The notes beneath the pieces were generated by a model. The model was given only the letters and a program-made list of their open reading frames with translations, did no database searches and was not told the DNA's origin. DNA of 64,000 bases from Ampelocalamus luodianensis (lineage: Eukaryota; Streptophyta; Magnoliopsida; Poales; Poaceae). This document shows positions 1 to 10,443 of the stretch, piece after piece; the first letter of the stretch is position 1; the number at the start of each line of letters is the position of its first letter. The translations under genes and the position numbers were made by a program. The stretch covers positions 124,001-188,000 of the forward strand of contig JAYEVH010000558.1 in assembly GCA_036346255.1 (NCBI GenBank), given 5' to 3'.

Positions 1-1139
1 CCCAACAGCAAAACATCTAAAGCTCATGAAATTTATAAAGCAGCAAGATTATAATTTTAGACAAATTTAGGAACCAAAATTAATCAATTTGGGCAAGGCA
101 TGCAAAAGTTGTGGCTAAAACAATTTCTCTCAGCTTATTAATTCAATTTTAATTCATATATGTTACTGTTCATGGCATTAATTTTCAGAATGATCTAAGG
201 TCTGAAATTTTTATGATAGGTAGGTTGTGACATTCTAAGATCAGCAAAGTTGAGTTTACTCAATTTGGAGCTAGAATAAATTACTTATGATTTTTCTAAG
301 ATGTAAAACTAGCATAAATCATTTTTTAGTAATAAAACCATGATCAAAACCTATTTCATATTAAAGTATGCTACAAGAGAAATTTTATAAGCTTAAGTTT
401 GCTTATTTTGGAATTATACATAAAAAGATATACATTTTACAAGGTCCAATTCAATTTCTGGAATATTCTAAATTGGCTAAAATCAAGTTAATATTATTTA
501 CAAACTTTTCTGACACAGAACAAGGTCTAAATGCATTTTTATATTAAACTTCAGTGAAATGTGTATTTAATATAGTTGGAATCATTTCAAAAGAATTTAA
601 ACTGAATTAGTTATGAATTTTCAAAGTTTAATGCAATTCTTAGTTGTCAAATAAAGACTTACCAGAAATAAACAAACTCTTAAATAAAAAGAAACGACGT
701 GGACGCTCGTGGGCCGTAGATCTAGAATCTAACGGCCCATGCACGCTGGAAAATAGCGCACGCGCGCAACCCTAAAGAGACTTACCGTTGGATCAAGATC
801 CAACGGTCCACGAAGATTGGGACGTTTAGGTGACACGAACGCCCCGATCAATCGCGACCGCGGATCTTGGGATGGAGGGCACAGAGCACGTAGCCCTTCG
901 GGTGGTCCGAAGGTCTCTGTGATCTGAGCCGCTGATCTAGGGATGGGCGGCTCAGATCCATGCGCGGCTCGGGTGACCCGAACGGCACAGCGATCTCGGC
1001 CAATGATCATGAGATGGACCATCCCCAGTGACGAGGAACAATCGGGGCCCGAAAGTTCCCAAAAGATCTGGACCGTAGATCTAGAAATCGACGGTCCATG
1101 ATCTGTGCAATTAACACAAGGGGATTTTAAGTGCACGGG

Positions 1140-1430
1140 GAGGTTAAATGTGCGGGCCCACATGGCAGAGATACAGGAGCTAAATTAGGACACATTAATT
1201 ACCAAATAATGATTAGTAATTAATGACCCCAGATTCTGTCCTAATGACCCCGTGACTGTGGTTTATGCCTACGGGCCCACACGGCAGTGACACAGGAGAC
1301 ACTTTCGGACAAACATTAAGTGCTGATACTAATTATCAATGATTAAGTAGTAACGATGTCCTAACGGGATTAACTAGCGCCAGCAGGGGTGGTTTAAGTG
1401 GTTGGGCCCACCTGGCAGTGGCACAGAGGG
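1140..1430. repeat. degenerate tandem array with GGGCCCAC cores
   Basis: Three imperfect units of about 125-130 bp have GGGCCCACNNGGCAGNG cores near 1153, 1274 and 1404, separated by AT-rich TTAATTA/TAATGATTA stretches. The same array occurs in the other X copies. GGGCCCAC fits the known class I TCP binding consensus; any function is inference. Confidence 0.6.
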
Positions 1431-1630
1431 CCGGTTAAGACAGCCATTTAACTTCTAATCAATCACTACCAATGATTACAATGATTAGGCCATAAATGAG
1501 GGGATCGTTGTCCTAATGACAAATGAAAAACGGCTGATTACGCCTTACAAAATCTCGGCGCAAGCAATGCTTGCCATTAGTGGCTCTGCTGCCACTGCGC
1601 AACCTAAACTCCAAAATGGATTCGCAATTA

Positions 1631-1635
1631 CCTTG
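1631..1635. repeat. target-site duplication CCTTG, left copy
   Basis: Perfect 5-bp match to 6941-6945, flanking TGTAAC...TCTCACA ends. It defines the solo LTR between them. Confidence 0.95.
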
Positions 1636-2730
1636 TGTAACATCCTAATATTAGACTTGTGTTTCAAATGTAAGAAAATGAGGAGAAATTAAAACTTTTT
1701 CTTACATCATGTATTTCCTGTTGTACCAAACAATTCTTGTACAAGAAATTATGGAAATACAATATCACAAGTCTTTGATCCAAATTTTGATCTCCCAAAA
1801 TTATGATCATGCCAAATGTTGTGATCATCCCTTGCAAATATTTTTCCTAAGTCCTAGGGATGGTATGTGACCTCTCTGAAAAATTTCACAATTTTTAGAA
1901 ATTGTTTGAATATTTTGGAGGGCAGTCAAACCTGTTTGACTTTGAGTCAAACCTTAAATCAGAACCTTGCAGGATTTTTGGAGAACAATGCGTTGCATAA
2001 AAACCTCTGAAAATTTTACATAAGGTCCATATCTAAGCTAGCAAGCTCTTGTAAAAATTTCAGAATTTTTGTAGTTGTTTTGCTACATCAAATAAATCCT
2101 CAAAGGTCTCTGTTCAAATTTAAAATCCAAACTGGTTTGTACTGTTCCTCGGGTTCGAGTCAGGCTCGGGCTCGAGTCTATTGATTTGATCGAACGAACT
2201 AAAGTGCACCAGACCCTCTTTATAACTCGCGTCTGATTTCAACCTTTGGATCTTGATCTAACGGGCCTAAACAATTGGGCTGTTAAGGACGTAGCGAAGG
2301 GCCCATCAATCTGGGCCGTTCGATCGAAATCCAGCGGTCTAAATTGAATGTGTCGTTCAGGGCGCCAGTACACATTTAATCAGAGCTGTCCAAATCTAAT
2401 CCGAGGGCGCACGATTCTCTCTGTTGTTTTAAAAGCACTAGAGCCTTGAGATCTAAACCGTTCGCGTTCAATCCAACGGCCGACAATCACCCTAGTGTAT
2501 TTCGTGTCTTCTTCTTCCTCTGAATCGTGCGTGAACAGTACCAAGGGCATGGCACTGTCATTTCTTGCTCCCTATAGCCGTCCTAGCCAACATTTAGGGG
2601 TATGAGTGATCTTTTCGGCCATGCCATACCCTAACCTACCATCTACCACCTTTTTGCTTTCGGCCATGACTTGTGCTTTGTGCAATGTCCCCCGAAAGCA
2701 CATGTTTGCTAAACCCTAGCCTTTCAAAGC

Positions 2731-2738
2731 TTTATAAG
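2731..2738 (+). promoter_or_regulatory. TATA box of solo LTR X1
   Basis: TTTATAAG followed by CA-rich sequence lies about 1.1 kb from the LTR start. The same box with similar flanks occurs in the minus-strand X2 copy at about 18643-18651. It implies a U3 of about 1.1 kb and a very long transcribed R-U5. Confidence 0.7.
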
Positions 2739-2829
2739 CACCCTCAACACCTCCTGGTATTCTTTTACACCACCCTCATGCTCTCGTTTCAATTGTGGAG
2801 CTTAACACCTTAAAAATCACAAGTCACCA

Positions 2830-3023
2830 TTGTTGACCCGTGGAGCTCCATTGGTGTTCTTGGTGTTCGAGTGGTTCTCCTTCACAATTCTTTACACCAT
2901 TTCTATCCCTTCACTATTTTGAACATTTCCCCTCACTCAATTTTGGATTTGATTCACAGGAATTGTCCAATTTGGGGTTTGTTCAAATTTGACCGATTTT
3001 GGTCATCTTCTTCCTCAGCTCAG
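2830..3023 (+). pseudogene. candidate exon 1 of the LTR-embedded ORF (X1 copy, broken)
   Basis: This stretch aligns with the open exon at 7294-7459 in the neighbouring X LTR, sharing the encoded motifs HFPSLNFGF and FFLSS. It ends at a textbook donor, CAG/GTGAGT at 3023/3024. In the phase-1 frame a TGA stands where the related X2 copy has CGG, so this copy is disabled. The family is unknown to me. The conserved frame and donor in three X copies are the only evidence for coding. Confidence 0.45.
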
Positions 3024-3489
3024 GTGAGTGCTCCATTTTTAAATTATTTGCTCATATAGCTTCTGGGGACCACAATGTAGCTATATTGATGCTTTGGAAA
3101 CATTCATTTTGCTCAGGGTATCATTTTCCACCTTTCTTCCCCAAGTCTGGCAAGCCTCCACCATGCACAAGCTACTCCGGCCATCTTTGAAGCTTCTCTC
3201 CATCAAGGTAGCTTCTTATTAGTCCCTAGAGGCCTTGGCACACGCTTCTTTGGACTGCAGCAGAGCATTTTGCAATTTTCGAAATCGGCAGTTTATGCTC
3301 CATTTTCATTTTCCGGCTAGCCGGCGTTTTGGTCCCTCACCGCCGGCGAGATTGCCACCGCTAGGTCCATAAGGTTATTGCGATTCCATTTCACTACTTG
3401 GTTGGCGCCGCTGCGGCCGGAGTCACCGGCGATAAGCCGTGGAAGTCGCTCGGGTTTTGCCAGGAGGAAACTCCCGTTGTCATCAGATA

Positions 3490-4040
3490 ATTAGGACATA
3501 ATTAATGCCCCGTTTATTATTAATCATTGGGTGTTAATGGTGTCTTAAACCATGTCCGCTTTGCCACTGACCGTGGGCCCAATTCTTTAAATCACCCGCT
3601 GGCGCAATTCCGTGCTATTCCAACATCATTAATGCTTAATCTTAGGTTAATCATGTGTCGTCAATTAATGGCTGTCGGAAATTAACCCTAGGTCACTGAC
3701 ATGTGGGCCCATAGGTTTAAAATCAAAATCCAAAAGTCATTAGTGTCACTTTTAGGTTCATTTATTGCCAATCATTAGCAGCATTAAATGTGTCTTAGCC
3801 GCCACTCTTAGCCACTGTCTGGTGGGCCCTCAAACCACCTAAATCTCCTCCGTGAAAAGTTGTTAGGACACATTAAATTGATAATCATCATTAACCATTT
3901 AATTCGGTAATGATTAGCTGTCCTAAAATCCCTTTTCCTTCACTGACATGTGGGCCCCGTGCGCTGTGCACATGGGTTAAAACCCCGCGTTTGTGACTTG
4001 AAGTCACTGACAGCGGGCCCTACTTGTCAGTGCTTCCTTT
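3490..4040. repeat. degenerate tandem array with GGGCCC cores, X1 copy
   Basis: At least five CACTGACNNGNGGGCCC-type cores lie near 3574, 3698, 3823, 3941 and 4007, alternating with AT-rich TAATCATTA blocks. The period is about 118-125 bp for the first four. In LTR sense the array falls in the putative first intron, downstream of the TATA box. Confidence 0.6.
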
Positions 4041-5242
4041 CGCGTTGCGTTCAACGTAAATCAATGGCCGCCGTCCAAATCTTGATCTGCGGCTTTGATT
4101 GATTGGGCCGTTCGGGATATCCTCATCTCACCATCCACGTGGGCCGTTCATCGCAAGATATGCGGCTGAGGCTCGTGGGTCGTATCTGTGGTCCGAACAG
4201 CTCACCGCCCGTGACCCACCGATCTCAGATCAACGATACAGATGGATTGGGCCGTTCAGGTCACTCTCACGCCCCCTCGCGCGCGCCGTTTGATTCTAGA
4301 TCAACGGCCGTGGTGCGTCCACGTCATCATCTGTTGGTTAGGTTTCTCTGGAATTCGATAAGTAATTATTTTGCAACTAAAAATTGTGCAGAAACTTTAG
4401 AAATTCATAGTAATTTCATTTTAAACCCTTTTTAGGTAATTCCAATTGTAATAATTTTGTATTAGACTAAAGTTTTATTTAAAAATGCTTTTAGCCATGT
4501 TTCTGTAATAGAAAATCCTGTAAGCACAAGAAACTTGATTTTAGCTATTATTGGATTTTCCAGAAATTGAGTTAACTATTATAAAATGAATATCTTTTTC
4601 TGTGAATGTCCAAAATGAATGATTTCAACTTTGATAAATCTGTTAGTAACCAAACTTTAATATAAAAATAATTGTAAGCCCAGAATAGCAACAGAAAAAT
4701 TGGTTAATAGATTTAACCTTATTTTCAGCAGTTAGAAAATCTTGTTAATGTTATAAAAGACACGAGTAATTCCCTGTAAACCAAAAATATATATAATAAA
4801 TGCTAGAAAATCCCTCTGTTAACCTACTGCAATATAAAATTGGTTGGGAACATATTTATGTTTCTGAAAAATATGATATGCTAGGTTTACAACTTAAAAA
4901 AATCATAACTAAATCATTATAACTCGAAATTTAGTAAACTCAACTTTGCTGTGTTTATCATAAACTATACTACCTGCCATAAAAATTTTAGGGTCCAAAT
5001 CATTCTGGAAAATGTTACCATGAACAGTAGCTGTAAACAATTAGGGAATAAATAGGCTGAGAGAAATAAATTTCACCATAACTTTTTCATGCCAACTCCA
5101 AATACAGAAATTCTTGTTCCTAAGATTGTCTAAATGCTTGCCCTTGCTGTTGTGTGTATTTCTTGTAAATTTGGATCTATTTTTGTTGTTGGTTTCTTTG
5201 GGTGTTCTTTGCCCTTATTTGGTTATCGCCTTTTCGCGTTAG

Positions 5243-6609
5243 GTTCCGAGCAGATTATCGATCTTGATTCTGAGCCACAGCAACCAGATCCTGCACCTCA
5301 GCCAGGCAAGCAGATGTAGCATTCTTTTGATCATATTGTTCCTACTAATTTTCAAATTCTAATATGTTGTTTGCAAATTCTATGTATGCATTGCTATGTT
5401 GTTTTAAACTATTGTCGATAGTTGGCTCGGTAGATGCATTATCAGTAGGAAATGTTTTATCCTCTACTACTAAGCCTAGGACTACTTGCTGTGATTTTGG
5501 GTTCACTGGATGGGCCCATGTCGCTTAGTAGTTACGTCTCATTATGCTTAGCCATGCTTAGTTATCGGTAGAAATGGGCGGTTATCGACTTGTCGATAAC
5601 TTTGATCACAAACTGATTATAATACTTATGTTTTCAGCTTTATGCCATGATAATTGCGAAACTAAAACTGAAAACAAAAGGATTTGGACTTGGGCACAAT
5701 GGTATGCTGGTGTGTTTTGGGTCTGACTGGTTTGGTGCCCGAGTCAATTAAGGACCGAACTACTTGTAAGTACCTGTTATCCGAGCAATTTGATGCGTGC
5801 TAACCACACTAGAGGGAAATGGGACCTCTCTTAGCTGAGTACTTTGGGGTGTGTTAATTAATGAGTCACGTGGTGGGTTGCACATTTGAGGATGTGCAAC
5901 ATGGACATGTTTGTGGGGAGAGGAACACCCGCCGAGGCCGGTGTATCCTGCTCCACGTATGGGTCCTTGTGATCCATATTTCGTCGACAGATCACTAAGG
6001 ATTAACCCCCATACGTGCGGCTCTTGATTACCATATTCCATTGGAAAGGGTTCGTAGGACTTAGCTGTGCTGGCATACCAAAGGAAGTGTGCCTAATAGC
6101 TTGGCAAAAAGGCGGTCTGAAGTGTGGGTACATTGGTACACCCCTGCAGGGATTACAAACTATTCGAATAGCCTCGTCCTAGGTTATGGACACGCTTGGA
6201 TAAGCTTTTCAAGAGTTAGACTCAAACATTTTAATTAAAACTTGATGGGTGGTATGAATCAGGGATTCATGCTATGTTGTGGTGACTTTGGGAAGTCACT
6301 TCTAGGTGGATACTTGTTATTTATGCTTACTCGCTGTTATTTAAAGGGTGTAAAAACAGATTTGCTCAATTGCTTTACAATCTATTACATTATTGCAAAT
6401 GAATCTTGCTTTATGCGTCCAAAGAACCATATAACCAAATTCCTTTGTGATCAGCCATCATGTAGCTATGTATAGGCTTGTTACTCGTAAGTCTTGCGAG
6501 TACATTAATTTGTACTCAACTGCATTTGCTTGTATGTGCAGAGGAAGAAGGTGAGCCCCAAGGGCCTCACTTTTGTGAGTTGTGCTGTGGCAGTGTGTGG
6601 GACGACTAG
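5243..6609 (+). CDS. LTR-embedded acidic ORF, exons 2 and 3 (X1 copy)
   Basis: Exon 2 (5243-5305, 63 nt) follows a CGCGTTAG acceptor and encodes an acidic, Gln/Pro-rich peptide with the motif EPQQPDPA. It ends at CCAG/GCAAGC, a GC-type donor. Exon 3 (6542-6609) follows a TATGTGCAG acceptor and encodes EEGEPQGPHFCELCC, ending GSVWDD and a stop. Exon 2 leaves one base and exon 3 supplies two, so the frame continues (phase 1). Exon 2 in the X2 copy has the same 63-nt length and a clearly related peptide. The family is unknown. Alternatives are a spliced leader with an upstream ORF, or exon 2 ending in its own stop 12 nt further on. Confidence 0.5.
6121..6195 (-). other. conserved palindromic core (X1 copy)
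   Basis: In reverse orientation: a GTCC/GGAC hairpin, the palindrome CTATTCGAATAG, then CCTGCAGG and TGTACC...TACCCACA. It lies between exons 2 and 3. Confidence 0.75.
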
Positions 6610-6940
6610 CTGACGGCCCGGTCAGTTACCTTGTGGGTTAAGGCACACTGATTGGCTTTTGTTGCAGCCATCTTATGGCACCTTTTGCTTCCGCTGTTGT
6701 CTTTAATTATCTTTACTTGTCATTTGGTCAGTGTGGCTGTTCTGTAATAACTTATTTATGTATGTCTTTTGCTAGACTTGTTGTATCCTGTGTATGGAAA
6801 TGATGCAATGCTTTTGTATTATGTATGTGTACTGCATTTCTGGGAAGTACATGTACATCGAGATATGGTGTATTTAGTTTATAATACTAGGGCCAATGGA
6901 AGGCTAAGTATTCTAAACTAAATAAACCGGGGGTCTCACA

Positions 6941-6945
6941 CCTTG
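6941..6945. repeat. target-site duplication CCTTG, right copy
   Basis: Matches 1631-1635 exactly. Confidence 0.95.
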
Positions 6946-7293
6946 CGGACTCGATGGTGATGACCTCGCCGGCGGCGGCGGTCTAAAACGCCGGCGAGCC
7001 AATAAAGAACGGTGGCGACAAAAACGGCCGAAATGAAAAATAGCTAGAAAGCTCTGCATTGTCCAAAGAAGCGTGTGCCACGGCGTCTAGGGAATAATAA
7101 GAAGCTACCTTAACTAATATGAGCTTCAAATTTGGCCGGAGCAGCTTTAACCACGGTGGAGCTTGTAGGGGCCGAGGAAGATGAAGTGAAAAATGATGAT
7201 TAGAGCAAAAGAGTAAGACCAAATCAACACTATAGCCTTAATATAGCTCAGTGAAGCTTCATGAGCATTTTAATTGAGAAAAGATACCCTTAC

Positions 7294-7459
7294 CGGAGCT
7301 AAGGAAGAAAAGGGATGATTTCGGCCGAAAAGATCCAAACTCAAAATTAGTCAATTCCTGTGAATGAAACCCAAAATTGAGTGAGGGGAAATGCATAGGA
7401 TGATAAGGAACCCAAAAGAATACAAAAAGATTGAAGAAGAACCACTGAAGCATCAACAT
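7294..7459 (-). CDS. candidate exon 1 of the LTR-embedded ORF (open copy)
   Basis: An open frame runs from an ATG at 7457-7459 to a donor TCCG/GTAAGG at 7294/7293, giving 55 codons plus one base (phase 1), which is the phase needed by exon 2 in other copies. The peptide starts MLMLQWFFF, is hydrophobic at first, then reads HFPSLNFGFHSQEL and ends FFLSS. The X2 copy (about 18358-18530) is open in the same frame with HFPSLNFGF, QEL and FFLSS but has GTG instead of this ATG. The hydrophobic start might be a signal or membrane segment. I do not recognise the protein. Exons 2 and 3 of this copy would lie left of the window. Confidence 0.4.
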
Positions 7460-7577
7460 TCACAATGGAGCTTCAAGGCTGAAAATGGTGGTTTTGGTAT
7501 TTTCATTGTTTAGAGCCCCACCAGCAAAGAGTGAGCTAGGGTTTGGGTAAAGAAACATCAGGAGGGGTTTTGGAGAG

Positions 7578-7586
7578 CTTAAATAG
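7578..7586 (-). promoter_or_regulatory. TATA-like box in the 3' LTR of element A
   Basis: CTATTTAAG (minus sense) sits where the other X copies have TTTATAAG. It is a weaker match. Confidence 0.4.
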
Positions 7587-8491
7587 CTAAAAGATTAGGG
7601 TTTGGGCTAAAGTGAGCTCTTTGGGTGAGCTCGGCTCATGACACGACCATGGACCGAAAAAGAGAAGTGATGGGGTAGGAGTTGGGCTTGTCTCCAGCCG
7701 TAAGCACCTGCACACACTTAATGCCCGACCAGGGAGAGCTGACGAGGGAGCACGATTTGACCAGAGCCATGCCGCCCCCTGCTCATGCATGGCTCAAGGA
7801 AGAAGATGACCAGAGAAAGTTAGGGTTGTCGGGAGCCACTAGATCGAAAATGGACGGCTCAGATTGCCCAAGCTCTAGAGGTTCAAAACAAAGAAAAGAT
7901 CACAAGCGTTGGATTTGAATCCAACAGGTCAGAGATGGTGTGGCTTGGTCCGACCGAGTCAAATGACCTGGCTCGAGTCTGACTTGAGCCTAAGTCTGAC
8001 TCAGACCCGAATTTGAGTTTAGAGCTTTAAATTGAGCTGGACTTTGGGGATTTATTTGAGGTAGCAAAACAACTCCAAAATTTCTAAAAATTTTACTAGA
8101 GCTTACTAACTTAGATATTGACCTTGTGTAAAATGTTTAGAGGTTTTGGTGTTGTAAATTTTCCTCTAAAAATTCTGCAAGGTTCTGGAATAGGGTTTTG
8201 ACTGCCCTCGAAAAATATTCAAACAATTTCTAAAAATTGTGAAATTTTTCAGAGCGGCCACACCAACCCTATAACTTAGGAAAAATATTCCCAGAGGATG
8301 ATCAAAATTTTTTGACAAGAATGTTTTTGGAAGATAAGGTTTGGATCAAAAGGACTTGTGACTTTGTATTTCCATAATTCCCTTTACAAGAATTGTTTAG
8401 AACATACAGGAAATACATGATGTAAGAAAATGTTTTAATTTCTACACATTTTCTTATATTTAAAACACAAGTCCAAACTTGGGATGTTACA

Positions 8492-8529
8492 AATCTGCCC
8501 CCCTTACAAGAATCTCGTCCCGAGATTCT
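8492..8529 (-). other. polypurine tract and adjacent inverted repeat of element A
   Basis: In minus sense AAGGGGGGCAGATT directly precedes the LTR, as expected for the plus-strand primer. Next to it, GAATCTCG and CGAGATTC form an inverted repeat (8509-8529). Elements B, C and Z keep versions of this arrangement. Confidence 0.85.
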
Positions 8530-8530
8530 G

Positions 8531-9737
8531 TTTACTCGGAGAAGAAAGATGGGTAGTCCGCACCAAGACGATCTTCCCGCTCCCAAGTTGCCTCATCTTC
8601 GGAATGGTTTGACCACTAAACCTTAAGGAACTTGATGACACGATTCCTTATTTTTTGTTCAGATTCTTCAAGAATGCGAACAGGATGCTCGCAGTAGGTC
8701 AAATTTTCTTGCACATTGAGGTTTTCCAACGGAGTTTCTTCTGTTGGAACACGAAGGCACTTCTTCAAGTTGGATACATGGAACACATCATGCGCCCCTT
8801 CAAGTGTAGCTGGCAACTCCAATCTGTATGCCACAACCCCCACTTTCTCGATGATGCGATAAGGTCCAACATAACGAGGAGCCAACTTGCCCTTGATGCC
8901 AAAACACTGATGGCCCTTTAAAGGCGAGACTTTGAGATACACAAAGTCATTGGGCTCAAAGCTCAACTCTCGGTGACGACAATCTGCATAGCTCTTTTGC
9001 CTGGACTGAGCCACGCGCAAATGCTCGCGAATCAACTGAACCTGGCTTTTGGCCTCATTGATTGAGTCTGGGCCGAAGAACTGTCGCTCACCAGTTTCTG
9101 ACTAGTTCAGTGGGGTTCTGCATCTCCTCCCATACAAGGGCTCAAAAGGTGCCATACCAAGACTGGCCTGAAAACTGTTGTTGTAGGAGAATTTGGCAAA
9201 CGGCAGGTATTTCTCCCAATTCTTCTCATAGGAAAGAACACAAGCACGAAGCATATCTTTCAAAACTTGGTTGACTCGCTCCGTCTGACCATTAGTTTGG
9301 GGATGATAAGCCGAGTTGAAAGAAAGACGAGTCCCCAAGGCCTCTTGCAAACTGTGCCAAAACCGAGAGGTAAAGAGAGAACCATGATCTGACACAATCG
9401 TTCGTGGCACACCATGCAAGCACACAATGCGAGACATGTAGAGATCCGCTAACTGACGGGCACTGAGGTTGGTACGCACTGGCAGAAAATGCGCTACCTT
9501 TGTCAATCGATCGATGACAACCCAGATAGCATCCTTCCCAGAATAAGTACGGGACAGACCGGTGATGAAGTCCATACCGACGGAATCCCACTTCCACTCA
9601 GGTACTGGCAAAGGCTGGAGAAGGCCTACTGGACGCTGGTGCTCGGCCTTAACACGACAGCACACGTCGCACTCAGCAACAAACTTGGCAATCTCGCACT
9701 TCATTCGGGTCCACCAAAATCTCTAACGGAGATCTTG
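8531..9737 (-). pseudogene. gypsy integrase and chromodomain-like tail (element A)
   Basis: This is the C-terminal part of pol on the minus strand. The integrase core reads VGMDFITGLS, VIDRLTKVAHFLPV, HGVPRTIVSDHGS and FNSAYHPQTNGQTERVNQ, the usual D-D-E region. It is followed by the KVSPLKG and HDVFHVSNLKKCL region and a short tail EATWERED typical of chromovirus integrases. Stops at about 9722, 9102 and 8616 are all TAG where related elements have CAG (Gln) or TGG (Trp), which fits C-to-T decay. The frame otherwise runs without shifts to a stop at 8531. The upstream part is displaced to 13350 by the Z' solo LTR. Confidence 0.92.
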
Positions 9738-9742
9738 GTACA
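9738..9742. repeat. target-site duplication GTACA, left copy
   Basis: Matches 13345-13349 exactly and flanks the Z' solo LTR. Confidence 0.95.
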
Positions 9743-10370
9743 TGTCAGACCCGGGATTTACAACCCAGATCCTCTGTGCATAACTGAACTAGTCCCATGA
9801 TCAGTAGCTAGTTCACACAGTAAACAAATGTGGTAACAAATACATATCACACTTTATTAATAAACAACAGAGTTAATTACAAAAGAGGCTTACAAGCCAA
9901 CAATTAAGAACACAGCGGGAGACGAAGAAGTAGTAGGGTCCAGCAATATGCCACAGGCAATCAACTGGGGAAGCGGCCTAGTCGTCGGGGTCCACATTGA
10001 TAGCAAAGTCCTCCTCCTCTGAAATTTTGTTTGCATAAAGCAACTATGAGCACAACTTCCGTGCTCACAAGTTACACCCATCAAATAACAAAATGACATG
10101 CATACATGGATGTAACAAAGGATGGCTTAGTGGTTGATTTGCATAAAGCAGCATTTTCTTTAAATACTTGTACTAAATTCCAAGGCAGTTATTCTATAAG
10201 TAAAATTTATTTTATAAATTCTCAATTTTATAGTCAGATAACATTCACGCATGAATGGTGAAGGATACCCTCCTATCACATGGCTTCCCGCCCAATTCCC
10301 ATTTGGATAACCAGTTTGAAGAAGTCTTTCGAAAATAAAACCAAAGTCTAACTTTGAGTAGTTCTGCTAG

Positions 10371-10443
10371 CATGTCCATAACCGTGGACACGGCTATTCG
10401 AATAGTTTTACACTCTGCAGAGGTTGTACAACTTTACCCACGA
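10371..10443 (+). other. conserved palindromic core (Z' copy)
   Basis: GTCCATAACCGTGGAC hairpin, then CTATTCGAATAG, CTCTGCAGAG and TTGTACAACTTTACCCAC. Confidence 0.75.

Larger units (their letters stand above)
1..1635 (-). repeat. X-type LTR, left fragment (3' LTR of element A)
   Basis: This is the middle of a roughly 5 kb X-type LTR read on the minus strand. It aligns by eye with 16.58-17.96 kb of the complete solo X LTR (shared stretches around the two 'gacgtggacgct' sites at about 698 and 17277), so about 1.7 kb of this LTR lies left of the window. The LTR is interrupted at 1635 by a solo LTR and resumes at 6946. Positions 700-1110 hold several imperfect palindromes of the type CCGTTGGATNNNGATCCAACGG. 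No coding sequence is convincing here; the 144-residue frame at 729-1163 lies inside this palindrome-rich stretch. Confidence 0.88.
1636..6940 (+). mobile_element. solo LTR X1 (gypsy, Tekay-type), 5305 bp
   Basis: The segment begins TGTAACATCC and ends GGGGTCTCACA, with a perfect CCTTG duplication on both sides. It has no primer site, polypurine tract, gag or pol, so it is a solo LTR left by LTR-LTR recombination. It sits in opposite orientation inside another X LTR. At 5.3 kb it is long for an LTR. In LTR sense it holds a TATA box near 2731, an exon-like ORF with a strong splice donor at 3023/3024, a GGGCCCAC array, an AT-rich stretch (4330-5130), a second exon-like block at 5243-5305, the conserved palindromic core near 6160, and a terminal acidic exon at 6542-6609. 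Confidence 0.95.
6946..8491 (-). repeat. X-type LTR, right fragment (start of the 3' LTR of element A)
   Basis: This continues the LTR cut at 1635 and ends at 8491 with the LTR start TGTAACATCCCAAG (minus sense), directly next to a polypurine tract. It includes the putative exon 1 (7294-7459), a TATA-like box near 7578, and the U3 with strings shared with 1636-2100 and 19330-19824. A palindromic ATCCAAC-type unit lies near 7905-7925. Confidence 0.9.

Noticed and set aside
8655..9800. Plus-strand frames of 70-103 residues over the integrase of element A
   Set aside because: Shadows of the minus-strand integrase frame.
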